From contig DOTL01000088.1 in the NCBI GenBank assembly GCA_003521145.1, positions 1-21,662 of the forward strand: 21,662 bases of DNA, given 5' to 3'. Shown piece by piece: positions 1-8,086 of the stretch. How positions within the stretch are numbered: the stretch's first letter is position 1; each line of letters starts with the position of its first letter. The translations under genes and the position numbers were made by a program. The DNA comes from Streptococcus sp. GTDB lineage: Bacteria; Bacillota; Bacilli; Lactobacillales; Streptococcaceae. The notes beneath the pieces were generated by a model. It had not been told where the DNA came from. It did no database searches and saw nothing but the letters and a program-made list of their open reading frames with translations.

Positions 1-2
1 AT

Positions 3-63
3 AGGAATAAATCTCTTTCTAGTAATGTTTTGCAACTCTACTATAACGGATTTATTCCTTTTT
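3..63 (+). terminator. Long-loop inverted repeat with T-run at left edge
   Basis: An exact 11-bp inverted repeat (AGGAATAAATC at 3-13, GATTTATTCCT at 49-59) encloses about 35 nt and is followed by TTTTT (59-63). This resembles a rho-independent terminator on the plus strand, probably for a gene left of the window. The AT-rich stem and long loop make it a weak terminator, so it could instead be the edge of a small repeat. Confidence 0.4.
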
Positions 64-308
64 GTGTTTACACAACTTATTTTACACTACCTTTTACAGA
101 GTTTTCACTTAATACTTTCTTATAATTGTTCATTTGTTTCTCATAATAAACTGTTTCAACGATAGAATAGGCTTTCTATTAGAAGCAAGTCATCAATAAC
201 TGGCCTCTTCATAACTAAAAACACATAAAAACACCTTCAAGACCTTGACTTTAAGCGTTTTTCGTCGTATGCTTGAAAAAAATGTTAAGAAAGTTGGGGG
301 ACTTTTCA
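64..308 (+). other. Non-coding stretch upstream of the CPBP protease gene
   Basis: No credible gene is seen here. The stretch holds the right part of a 14-bp palindrome (TTGTGT-TT-ACACAA, 62-75) and a TATAAT hexamer at 121-126 without a good -35 partner, either of which could be a regulatory element. The run GGGGG at 296-300 is the ribosome binding site of the next gene. Confidence 0.4.
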
Positions 309-1049
309 ATGACAAAAAAAGAAATAAGATTGCTGATCCTTCTGGGGATTAGTATTATTTTAGCGAACCTTGTACTTCGTTTGATTCTTAGGCCTCTGCC
401 TGAGAATATAGCTTATCTCATTAAAACACTTGGCCTTATGTGTGTATACTATTTCATCGTACAGAGGCGTTTCGGATTAAAGATTAAATCGACAAAAAAA
501 ATAAGTTTGTCTGAGACCTTAGGTGTCTGTTGGTTGATACTTTTGGCAGATTTCTTCTATCTTTCTGCGGTTGCTTTGGGTATCAGTAAAGCACCTCACA
601 TGATAGGAACTGCCTTGATTATTGCCTTAGGAGCCAGTTTTTTTGAGGAATATTTTTTTCGTGGACTTTTCCTTAAACTCGCCTTTCAAGATGGTATTAG
701 ATCTTCAAAACAGATTCTAGGAGTCGTTTTCTTGTCTGCCATATTTTTTGGACTGGCCCATCTTGGAAATCTCACTCACCAGCCCTTGAACGCTACCCTG
801 TTCCAAGTTTATTATGCGACAGCTATGGGTGTATTCTTTGCTGCTATTTACCTACGTACTGGTATACTTTGGTGGACTATTGTTCTGCACTTTTTGATTG
901 ATTTTGCCAGTGTCCTTATCTCGCAATCAACACAGGCTGCACCAGCTACAAGTATTTGGAATTTCATTTTCTGGCTACCTTTAATTGCCCTAGGACTCTT
1001 CCTCATTCGTCCTAAAAAATTGAAAGCTATTAGATATCTTAATGACTAA
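309..1049 (+). CDS. CPBP family intramembrane glutamic endopeptidase (CAAX/Abi type)
   Basis: Predicted multi-pass membrane protein of the CPBP (CAAX protease and bacteriocin-processing) family. Seen in the sequence: the EExxxR motif (Glu113, Glu114, Arg118), the FxxxH motif ending at His151, and a third conserved stretch with His194 and Asp198, all set between hydrophobic segments. In this family the Glu and His residues form the intramembrane catalytic site. Bacterial members serve in bacteriocin self-immunity or processing, but nothing nearby names a substrate. An upstream TTG (273) would add 12 residues. ATG 309 is preferred because GGGGG lies 8 nt before it. The product is then 246 residues, complete in length, and the gene is followed by a clear terminator, so it is monocistronic. 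Confidence 0.82.
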   Translation: MTKKEIRLLILLGISIILANLVLRLILRPLPENIAYLIKTLGLMCVYYFIVQRRFGLKIKSTKKISLSETLGVCWLILLADFFYLSAVALGISKAPHMIGTALIIALGASFFEEYFFRGLFLKLAFQDGIRSSKQILGVVFLSAIFFGLAHLGNLTHQPLNATLFQVYYATAMGVFFAAIYLRTGILWWTIVLHFLIDFASVLISQSTQAAPATSIWNFIFWLPLIALGLFLIRPKKLKAIRYLND

Positions 1050-1058
1050 TATTTCAAC

Positions 1059-1109
1059 CTGCATCCCACAAGTTAGATTTTTGGTGTCTAACCTGTGGAT
1101 GCAGTTTTT
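1059..1109 (+). terminator. Rho-independent terminator of the CPBP gene
   Basis: The arms at 1059-1077 and 1087-1104 are complementary (CTGCATCC..ACA.GTTAGA against its reverse complement) with one bulge and one wobble. TTTTT follows at 1105-1109. It starts 9 nt after the stop codon of the CPBP gene. Confidence 0.85.
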
Positions 1110-1210
1110 CATTTATCAGAACTGCTTTCTTATGACTTATCTCAATTTCCATAATTACTCCTAAAACGATTTAATCATAGAAATTTCATATCAGGTCTTC
1201 ATCTATTCCT

Positions 1211-1252
1211 ATCAGAATTTTGCTGATTTTAGACTTCTCATTTTGTTATAAT
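1211..1252 (+). promoter_or_regulatory. LysR-gene promoter with palindromic operator candidate
   Basis: A TATAAT -10 hexamer sits at 1247-1252. About 20 nt upstream is a perfect interrupted palindrome, ATCAG-N7-CTGAT (1211-1227), covering the place where the weak -35 would be. LysR-type regulators bind interrupted palindromes and often control their own promoter, so this is a reasonable autoregulatory site. It does not match the T-N11-A core exactly (it reads T-N13-A), so the operator role is inference. Confidence 0.5.
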
Positions 1253-1286
1253 ATGACCTACAATCATATTTTTAAAGGGGATGCTT

Positions 1287-2183
1287 ATGAATTTTCAACA
1301 ATGTCGCTATGTTCAGACTATCGCTAAAACAGGGTCTTTTAGTAAGGCTGCTAAAAAACTCTTTTTGACTCAGCCTAATCTCTCAGCATCCATCCGTGTT
1401 TTAGAGGAAGAACTTGGCGTCCAACTCTTTGAGCGCTCCAATACAGGAGCCAAACTGACTGATGATGGCCATGATTTTCTCAAATACGCTAAACGTATCC
1501 TTGGAGAGCTAGATCTACTAGAAGGACGCTATCGCAAGTCCTTCAAGAAATCGTTCACTATTGCCAGTCACCACTATGATTTTTTGTCACTTCCCATGGC
1601 TCATATTGCCAAACGTTTTCGTAGTGATTATCAAGAATTTCAACTGATTGAAACAACGACCAGGAAGATTCTCAAAAGCGTTGAAAGCTTCGAAAGTGAC
1701 CTGGGGATTATTTATCTAGATGAAGACAACGATCATATCCTAGAACGCAGCTTCCAACATATGGATCTGACTTTCACCCCACTTGGAGAGTTTGAAACTA
1801 AGATTTTCTTAGGTCGCCAACATCCCCTAGCTCACAAAAAATCTCTCAACCTCAAAGATTTAGAGGGATACCCACAAGTCCGCTTTCGTCAAGAAAGATC
1901 TGGAATCCATTTTGGCGAAGATCTTCTCGAGGTTCTGCCTGACCAACAAGTGATTTACAGTAATGACCGAGGCAGTGTCATGAATTTGCTCTGTGCCTCA
2001 GATAGTTACGCTTCTGGCCTCGGTATTGTTAATAGTTTCATTAAGGACCAAATTGTTTTACTTCCACTGAAGAACAGTCCAAAGCACACCTTGGGGTTTG
2101 TGACAAATGATAAACAGAAACAATCCGCAATTATTCAAGCATTTATCGAGGAAATTCAGGATAGCTTACTACCCCACTACTAA
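1287..2183 (+). CDS. LysR-family transcriptional regulator
   Basis: Cytoplasmic DNA-binding regulator of about 298 residues, the usual length for the family. Residues 1-60 form the winged helix-turn-helix typical of LysR proteins (start MNFQQCRYV, then the TGSFSKAAKKLFLTQPNLS region and LGVQLFERS). The remainder is the effector-binding domain, whose ligand cannot be read from sequence. ATG 1281 abuts the AAAGGGG ribosome site (1274-1280) directly, so the in-frame ATG 1287, 6 nt away, is the likelier start. The gene is intact and ends 10 nt before a ruined aldo/keto reductase gene that was probably its co-transcribed partner. The regulator has therefore outlived at least one presumed target. 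MleR-like function is possible but not supported by context. Confidence 0.85.
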   Translation: MNFQQCRYVQTIAKTGSFSKAAKKLFLTQPNLSASIRVLEEELGVQLFERSNTGAKLTDDGHDFLKYAKRILGELDLLEGRYRKSFKKSFTIASHHYDFLSLPMAHIAKRFRSDYQEFQLIETTTRKILKSVESFESDLGIIYLDEDNDHILERSFQHMDLTFTPLGEFETKIFLGRQHPLAHKKSLNLKDLEGYPQVRFRQERSGIHFGEDLLEVLPDQQVIYSNDRGSVMNLLCASDSYASGLGIVNSFIKDQIVLLPLKNSPKHTLGFVTNDKQKQSAIIQAFIEEIQDSLLPHY

Positions 2184-2193
2184 GGAGAAGGAA

Positions 2194-3043
2194 ATGGAAT
2201 TTTAAACACTTAACAATGGCATCAAAATACCCGTACTTGGTTTTGGCGTCTGGCAAATTTTTGATTAAAAGGAATGTCAAAAAGCCGTTGAAGATGCTCT
2301 TTCTGTAGGCTATCGATTAATTGATACTGCTAGCCTTTATCGAAATGAGGAAGCCGTGCGTGGGACGTGCTATTAAGGAATCTGGTATCCCTCGTGAGGA
2401 TATTTTCTTGACTAGCAAAGCCTGGATTAGCCAGCTTGGCTACGAAGATACCAAATTAGCCCTAAAAGAAACACTTCGCAAACTAGATATTGACTATCGT
2501 GATTTATATTTGATTCATCAATCTTTTGGCGACTTACACGGTGCCTTGCGTGCTATGATTGAGCTCCAGCATGAAGGACTTATTAGAGCCATTGGTGTTT
2601 CTAACTTCTCAACAGGACGTTTGGCGGATTTTGCCTTGCTAACACCTGTTATTCCAGCAGTCAATTAAATCGAGTTGCATCCCTATAAACAACACAAACT
2701 AATCCAGAAAGCTGATAAGGAATTTGGCCCCCTAACGCAAGCCTGAGCTCCTTTTCATAGAGGAGAGGACGGTATTTTTCAGGACCCAACTCTAACTGAT
2801 ATCGCTGAAAAACATGGCAAGATAGTTGCTCAGGTCATCCTCAGATGGTAAAACCAACAAGGCATTTTGACCATTCCTAGGAGTACCCATATCGAACGGA
2901 TGAAGGAAAACTTTAATAGCTTTGACTTTCACCTAGACCAAGCAGATCTTGATGCTATCAGTAAACTAGACCGATACCCAGACGCCTATGGACCTGATGA
3001 AAGCATCGAACGCATTAAGCATTTATTGAAATATAGTGTATAA
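2194..3043 (+). pseudogene. Aldo/keto reductase, heavily decayed
   Basis: Remnant of an NAD(P)H-dependent aldo/keto reductase (diketogluconate-reductase-like, about 280 codons) that would have reduced small carbonyl compounds in the cytosol. A ribosome site (GGAGAAGG) and ATG 2194 remain, and recognisable pieces follow: NNGIKIPVLGFGVWQ, then LIDTASLY holding the catalytic Asp and Tyr, LTSKAW with the Lys, LIHQS with the His, and GVSNFS. The reading frame is broken by stops at 2203, 2266, 2666, 2744 and 2849 and by a frameshift near 2357. The last frame runs to TAA at 3041-3043, just before a terminator. This many lesions means no functional enzyme. The longest open piece (2321-2668) lacks the N- and C-terminal parts of the barrel. 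Confidence 0.92.
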
Positions 3044-3044
3044 G

Positions 3045-3071
3045 AAAACGAGTTCAACTGAACTCGTTTTT
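3045..3071 (+). terminator. Terminator after the aldo/keto reductase remnant
   Basis: Perfect stem AAAACGAGTTC / GAACTCGTTTT (3045-3055 and 3060-3070) with a 4-nt loop, ending in TTTTT. It begins 2 nt after the old stop codon and would end the LysR transcript. The A-run on the left side lets it work on the opposite strand too. Confidence 0.85.
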
Positions 3072-3132
3072 ATCTTAAAAATGTTTTTTTAATTGCCCTT
3101 AGGTGAGCAGAAACGTCCAGTGAAATCAAAAT

Positions 3133-3185
3133 AGGGAATGGGACAGAAGCCTAGCATTCAAAGACACTTCACCATTCCATTCCCT
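3133..3185 (-). terminator. Hairpin downstream of metG, GGGACAGAA type
   Basis: The arms AGGGAATGG (3133-3141) and CCATTCCCT (3177-3185) are exact reverse complements. The loop contains GGGACAGAAGC, a sequence that recurs in streptococcal intergenic hairpins. It lies 31 nt beyond the metG stop. The T-tail on the minus strand is weak (ATTTTGATTT), so termination is plausible but not certain. Confidence 0.55.
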
Positions 3186-3215
3186 CTTAAGTTAATACTA
3201 AAAAACTAAATTATT

Positions 3216-5219
3216 TTACCCAATCACACTTCCGTTTGGAACCGATGGATCCACTGTCAAGACTGTGAGTTTGCCATCATGTTCTGCGGAAAGAATCATA
3301 CCTTGGCTGACATATTTTTTCATCATCTTACGTGGTTTGAGATTAACCACAACTTGAAGTTTCTTGCCGACCAATTCTTGTTCGTTTGGATAGAATTTAG
3401 AGATACCTGAGAGGATTTGACGATCTTCACCGTCGCCAGCGTCAAGACGGAAGCGAAGCAATTTGTCTGAACCTTCGACTTTTTCTACTTCTTTAACTTC
3501 AGCGACACGGATTTCAACCTTGTCAAAGTCGTCAAATTTGATTTGGTCTTTTTCAGACTTAAGTTTGACCTCTTCTGGGTTCCATTCTTTCTCTTGAGGT
3601 TTGCCTGCGTTCATTTGAGATTGGATGTAGGCAATCTCTTCATCCATGTCCAGACGTGGGAAGATTGGAGTTCCTTTTGAAACGACTGTCATATTCTCTG
3701 GGAAGCCTGAAAGTTCAAGATTTTCAAGGTCAAATGTTACTGGCAAACCAAGTTGTTCCATAATAGCATTTGAAGTCGTCATCATGAATGGTTGGATAAG
3801 GTGGGCTACCACACGAAGACTAGCTGCCAAGTGAGCCATAACTGCTGCCAATTGTTCCTTGTCACCATTTTCTTTGGCGAGAACCCATGGAGCTGTTTCA
3901 TCAATATACTTATTAGTACGTGAAATGATGTTCCAAACGGCGTCCAAGGCACGTGGGAAATCTACAGCCTTCATTTTTTTGTGGAACTCTTCGATATTTT
4001 CAGCCACAACCTTAGCCAAATCAGCATCAAAGTCTGTAACGTTCTCAACATAGGCAGGTACTTGACCACCGAAATACTTGTTAATCATGGCAACTGTACG
4101 GTTGAGGAGGTTCCCAAGGTCATTAGCCAACTCGTAGTTGATACGAGCCACATAGTCTTCTGGTGTGAAGGTACCATCTGAACCGACAGGAAGACTACGC
4201 ATGAGGTAGTAACGAAGTGGATCAAGACCAAAACGCTCTACCAACATTTCTGGATAGATCACGTTTCCTTTAGACTTAGACATCTTACCGTCTTTCATGA
4301 CGAACCAACCGTGGGCAACAAGACGTGTAGGCAATGGCAAATCAAGAGCCATAAGGATGATTGGCCAGTAGATTGAGTGGAAACGAAGAATATCCTTACC
4401 AATCATGTGGATAATTTCGTGGTTTTCATCATTTTGCCAGAACAAATCAAAGTTACCATGCTCATCCTGACCATAACCAAGAGCAGTGATATAGTTGATA
4501 ACAGCATCAAACCACACATATACCACGTGTTTTGGATCTGATGGTACTTTTACTCCCCAAGTGAAGGTAGTACGTGATACGGCCAAGTCTTCCAAGCCTG
4601 GCTCGATGAAGTTTTTAAGCATTTCATTCATACGACCATCAGGTTGGATAAATTCTGGATGTTCTTTAAAGAAGGCAGTCAAACGGTCTGCGTAGTTGCT
4701 GAGTTTAAAGAAATATGATTCTTCAGAAACAAGCTCTACTTCATGTCCTGATGGAGCTACCCCACCAATGACATTACCTTGCTCATCACGGTAAACTTCT
4801 GCCAACTGACTTTCAGTGAAGAATTCTTCGTCTGAAACTGAGTACCAACCTGAGTATTCACCAAGATAGATATCTCCTTGTTCCAAGAGACGCTCGAAAA
4901 CTTGAGCAACAACTTTTTCATGGTAATCATCAGTCGTACGGATGAATTTATCGTATGAGATATCCAAAAGTTGCCAGAGGTCCTTAACACCAACAGCCAT
5001 ACCATCCACATACTCTTGTGGTGTGATGCCTGCTTCTTCAGCTTTTTGTTGAATCTTTTGGCCGTGTTCATCAAGCCCAGTGAGATAGAAGACATCGTAG
5101 TTCATCATACGTTTGTAACGTGCCAAGACGTCACAAGCAATGGTTGTATAGGCAGAACCAATATGCAATTTACCAGATGGGTAGTAGATAGGTGTTGTGA
5201 TGTAGAATGTTTTTGTCAT
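3216..5219 (-). CDS. metG: Methionyl-tRNA synthetase
   Basis: Class I aminoacyl-tRNA synthetase that charges initiator and elongator tRNA-Met with methionine in the cytosol. It has 667 residues with HIGS at 19-22 (the HIGH signature) and KMSKS at 312-316. The connective insert contains SDEEFFT and has none of the paired Cys knuckles of the zinc-binding type. The last 105 residues or so form the dimerising EMAP-II-like tRNA-binding domain (VEIRVAEVKEVEKVEGSDKL region). The start is ATG 5219, preceded by GAAAGGAAATTAAA. The gene is intact, transcribed alone from its own promoter, and separated from the preceding paralogue cluster by a terminator. Confidence 0.97.
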   Translation of the reverse strand: MTKTFYITTPIYYPSGKLHIGSAYTTIACDVLARYKRMMNYDVFYLTGLDEHGQKIQQKAEEAGITPQEYVDGMAVGVKDLWQLLDISYDKFIRTTDDYHEKVVAQVFERLLEQGDIYLGEYSGWYSVSDEEFFTESQLAEVYRDEQGNVIGGVAPSGHEVELVSEESYFFKLSNYADRLTAFFKEHPEFIQPDGRMNEMLKNFIEPGLEDLAVSRTTFTWGVKVPSDPKHVVYVWFDAVINYITALGYGQDEHGNFDLFWQNDENHEIIHMIGKDILRFHSIYWPIILMALDLPLPTRLVAHGWFVMKDGKMSKSKGNVIYPEMLVERFGLDPLRYYLMRSLPVGSDGTFTPEDYVARINYELANDLGNLLNRTVAMINKYFGGQVPAYVENVTDFDADLAKVVAENIEEFHKKMKAVDFPRALDAVWNIISRTNKYIDETAPWVLAKENGDKEQLAAVMAHLAASLRVVAHLIQPFMMTTSNAIMEQLGLPVTFDLENLELSGFPENMTVVSKGTPIFPRLDMDEEIAYIQSQMNAGKPQEKEWNPEEVKLKSEKDQIKFDDFDKVEIRVAEVKEVEKVEGSDKLLRFRLDAGDGEDRQILSGISKFYPNEQELVGKKLQVVVNLKPRKMMKKYVSQGMILSAEHDGKLTVLTVDPSVPNGSVIG

Positions 5220-5274
5220 TTTAATTTCCTTTCATGTGTTAACAAATGGGCTAACACTGATGATATAACATCTT

Positions 5275-5280
5275 ATTATA
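5275..5280 (-). promoter_or_regulatory. metG -10 element
   Basis: TATAAT on the minus strand, about 56 nt before the metG start. No good -35 is present at 16-18 nt. The leader is too short for a T-box riboswitch, so methionine-dependent tRNA sensing at this gene is unlikely. Confidence 0.5.
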
Positions 5281-5293
5281 GCACGTTTTGAAC

Positions 5294-5320
5294 ACTAAAA
5301 AAACCAGACTAGCTGGTTTT
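5294..5320 (-). terminator. Terminator of the three-paralogue cluster
   Basis: On the minus strand the stem AAACCAG / CTGGTTT with a short loop is followed by a run of seven T residues. It begins about 10 nt after the stop of the last paralogue (5330) and just before the metG promoter. Confidence 0.85.
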
Positions 5321-5329
5321 AAACATTAC

Positions 5330-6151
5330 TAGTTTTGGAAACGCTTTTTATCAGCTCTAACATCACGTTCATAGTCATAGTCTAATTTCTTCACGTCATC
5401 CTCTGATAGGCGTTTGAAACTTCTTTCTTCAATAAGTTTGCCTTTCTTATTATAAGTAGTGACAATTAATTTATCACTCTTAACCTTATATCGAACGGTT
5501 TCTTCAAGAGACTCTTTGTAGGATTTAACGTAAATCTTTTTACTTTCATCGTTATCAGCCTTAGTTCGATAGTCACTTATTTTGTATTAATTATCTACTG
5601 CTTGGTCAATGACTTTGATATATTCAGATAGTGACATGGTTAGTTTAAGCGTTCCAGACCAAGCATCTGGACGGGCATGCTGCGTCAGTATCATAGTCTG
5701 TAAAGTCAACCAGATTGTTCCCGCCAGTTGAGGTATAAAAATAAAATTTAACATTGTTCCCTTTGACTTTAACAAAATCATGAGCCCCTAGACCACTTTT
5801 CTTGAAAGATTCCATACCATCCACCATTTTCTTCTTATCTTTATGGTGAAAGCGATAAGTTTCAAGTAGATAGGTTCCTTCAGGTATTTTACCACCTTGC
5901 AAGTGCATAAACGCATAACCACCAAATGAAAGTGCCACTAGGACAATCGCCCCCACTACAGAAGCAATAATAATTTTAGCTTCCTTAGACAAGCCTGTCT
6001 TAGCAGGAGCAACTTGTGAAACGGATTGTGTCACTTGGTCACTCAACTGAGTTTGCTGTAGATTAACAATCTCGTCCTTAGACTCTTGAGAAATGAATTC
6101 CCCATTAGCTTTTGATTGTTGGATTTCTTCCTCAGTCATCGCTGTAACCAT
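5330..6151 (-). pseudogene. Membrane-anchored paralogue 1 (unrecognised family), disrupted
   Basis: Third in transcription order of three tandem paralogues and not assigned to a named family. The likely start is ATG 6151 (GGAGG 11 nt upstream) or ATG 6139. The layout is a polar cytosolic head of about 60 residues, one membrane span (IIIASVVGAIVLVALSFGGYA), then an outer domain. That domain has the shared pattern IP-E/D-GTY, F-VKV-N-V-FYFY, and a C-terminal segment YNKKGKLIEERSFKRLS followed by DYE. Two lesions are seen: a +1 frameshift near 5682 and a TAA at 5587-5589. Removing one base restores YDTDQHARPDAW, which aligns without gaps to paralogues 2 and 3. The original frame ends at TAG 5330-5332, just before a terminator. 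Confidence 0.8.
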
Positions 6152-7110
6152 AACCGTAGTCACCTCCATAACCATAATTAAAGTAATCCTTATACTCGTC
6201 TTACTGATCACTATAAGTCTTCAATTCTTTCTTATAATCTTTAATTGCATCCTTATAATCATCCCAACGCTCTTCAGCATCCCCCTTACTCATACGCTTA
6301 TAAGTAACACGGGATTGAAGCTCTCCATCCTTGTCATAAGTAGATAGCGTATACTCGTTACCTTTTTTGACGTAAGTTCGTTTTTCTTTGAGAGATTTCT
6401 TGTAAGATTTTACAGATTCTTTAACGGCTTCTTTTGTAGCGTCTTTAGTATAAAAAGAATAATCCTTAGACATATCTTTCATGAAGTCTTAGACTGTAGA
6501 TTCAAGCACTTCAACTGTTAAAACTTCTGTCTGAGTTTTATTCCATGGATCGAACTGCTGAGGGATTTCATGTTCATACTCTAACAAGCTAACATAATGT
6601 GATTTATTGTCCTCGAGATAATAATAGTATCTAGATCTATTATTTTTTACTTCTACAAAGGAGTAGACATCATCAAATTCACCGAAAGCATTTACCATCT
6701 TATCTTTATCTTCATCATGATAAGAATAGGCCACTACCTCATATGTTCCATCCGCAATCTTACCTGATTGGTAGCGCCATAGTGAGTAGCCTCCAACGAT
6801 AAGTAAAATCGCTGCCAAGGAACCTAAGACTGATGCCAAAATAATCTTAGGTTTCTTAGACATACTTTTTAGGGGGTACTACTTGTTGGAGGGCTGCTAT
6901 TGTTTGGGCAAACTGAGGCTGTTGCGTCATAGCAATTACAGGTTCAGCTGGTTTAATCGGTCTTTGCTCCGTCACTTATCCATTTGAGCTAAAAATATTA
7001 GGTCATTTAAGGATAAACTCGCCTGCTGCTTGAGTTTGAGATAACTCTGCGGGAGTTAGTTTACGACCGTTGACTAATTCAAAGTACTCAATCCACTCTT
7101 GCTGGTTCAT
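6132..7110 (-). pseudogene. Membrane-anchored paralogue 2 (unrecognised family), disrupted
   Basis: Middle member of the three paralogues. It starts at ATG 7110 (ribosome site GGAG, 9 nt away) with a head beginning MNQQEWIEYFELVNGRKL. A single membrane span follows (IILASVLGSLAAILLIVGGYS), then the outer domain with GKIADGTYEVVAYSY, YYYYLEDN and PQQFDPW, and the C-terminal segment YDKDGELQSRVTYKRMS. Lesions: TGA at 7003-7005, TAA at 6976-6978, a frameshift at about 6863, TAA at 6489-6491 and TAA at 6201-6203. Beyond the last stop the frame continues through a Gly/Tyr-rich tail (YGYGGDYGYGY) and closes with TGA 6132-6134, which overlaps the start region of paralogue 1. That clean junction suggests 6132 was the original end. 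The family and function are unknown. Confidence 0.8.
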
Positions 7111-7158
7111 AATAATCTCCTTTTTTATTGGTCTACTGTTCTATTGTACCAAAATAAA

Positions 7159-7173
7159 TGGTGAAATAGTATT
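7159..7173 (+). repeat. 15-bp inverted repeat, left copy (partner 7991-8005)
   Basis: TGGTGAAATAGTATT here is the exact reverse complement of 7991-8005. The pair brackets paralogue 3. Each copy lies upstream of a paralogue start, but in opposite orientation relative to the gene. It could be a shared regulatory half-site or the scar of an insertion or inversion. Confidence 0.7.
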
Positions 7174-7262
7174 TGACAATTATCATAAAGACTGTAGGGC
7201 TTTTTAATAAAACATTTGGCTATGATTCTCGATAGTAAAGAGGTACTTGGTCGGTTTAAGTA

Positions 7263-7960
7263 TCAGCGCCAGATGAGAAAATCACTTTCTGTTTGCCAAT
7301 CAAATCTACTCTCTTTTACAAATTTATATGCACCTTCGTAATCTAAATGAAGGTCCTCTGCCTCACTCGAACTCAAACGCTCAAAAATTCTTCGAGAAGA
7401 AATATTTCCGTTCGTATCATAAATATTTATTGCGAAGCCTTTAGGTCTTTTCTCGTAAGTACGTTCTCGTTTCAACATTTTTTATAATCTTCAACACACT
7501 CACTAGTAGAAATCTCTCGCCATTTTCTAAATTGACCACCATCTTTATTGAACTTTTGAAGATTAGAATGAACCTTATTCCCATATTCTGAGGGTGTTAA
7601 ATCCTGTTTCAAAGTCCCTGTGCGTGGATCAAAAGTCTGTGGTAGCTTTTCATCGTGTTCTAATAAATCAACATCAAGCTCTCCATCACCAACAGAATAA
7701 GAATAATATTGAACTTTCATGTCTTTCACATCAATAAAGTCTTTTAAAAAATCGTCTCCATTCTCATATTCGGGCATATTATCGATTAATTCCTTATGTT
7801 TTCCCCAAGGCGTCTCATATTTTACCATCTGATAGGAACCATCTGGAATATAGTTCTGTTGATACTTCCAAAATCTTCCCTCTCCTATGGCAATCAAAAC
7901 TGTTGCAACAAGTCCTAGAAAAACAATAATCCCAGTCTTCCATTTTTTTGCCTTAGTCAT
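7263..7960 (-). pseudogene. Membrane-anchored paralogue 3 (unrecognised family), frameshifted
   Basis: First of the three paralogues in transcription order. ATG 7960 fits best, since AGGGGAG lies about 5 nt before it; ATG 7975 is an alternative. It lacks the long cytosolic head: a few basic residues lead into one membrane span (IIVFLGLVATVLIAIGEG). The outer domain then shows IPDGSYQMVKYE, FIDVKDMKVQYYSY, LPQTFDPRTGTLKQDLTPSEY, and the C-terminal YDTNGNISSRRIFERLS with LDYE. There is one lesion, a lost A in the A-run at 7478-7483, which ends the first frame at 7472. Adding one A joins EDYKK to MLKRERTYEKR and restores the full family layout. It is the least damaged member and a possible slippage variant. 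Confidence 0.8.
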
Positions 7961-7990
7961 ACCTCTCCCCTTCATATTAGCCTACTCTTT

Positions 7991-8005
7991 AATACTATTT
8001 CACCA
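7991..8005 (+). repeat. 15-bp inverted repeat, right copy (partner 7159-7173)
   Basis: AATACTATTTCACCA, exact reverse complement of 7159-7173. It lies 31-45 nt upstream of the paralogue 3 start, in the probable promoter region. Confidence 0.7.
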
Positions 8006-8041
8006 AAAATAGAGAGGAAATCTGTGACTTGACTACCAAAG

Positions 8042-8079
8042 AAAAAGAGGTTAAGAACTCATACTCTCAAACCTCTTTT
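8042..8079 (-). terminator. phoH terminator
   Basis: On the minus strand the arms AAAAGAGGTT (8079-8070) and AACCTCTTTT (8052-8043) are exact complements, followed by a T-rich tail. It begins about 8 nt after the phoH stop. Confidence 0.8.
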
Positions 8080-8086
8080 CATCTAT

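Noticed and set aside
4971..5291. Plus-strand frame opposite the metG start
   Set aside because: It overlaps the metG N-terminus and promoter in antisense and has no ribosome site or domain.
5220..5293. T-box riboswitch ahead of metG
   Set aside because: The leader is under 60 nt from the predicted -10, far too short, and no T-box core was seen.
5330..7960. Toxin-antitoxin or bacteriocin cluster
   Set aside because: The products are single-span proteins of about 230 or more residues with an outer domain, without leader peptides, double-Gly sites or antitoxin-like DNA-binding motifs.
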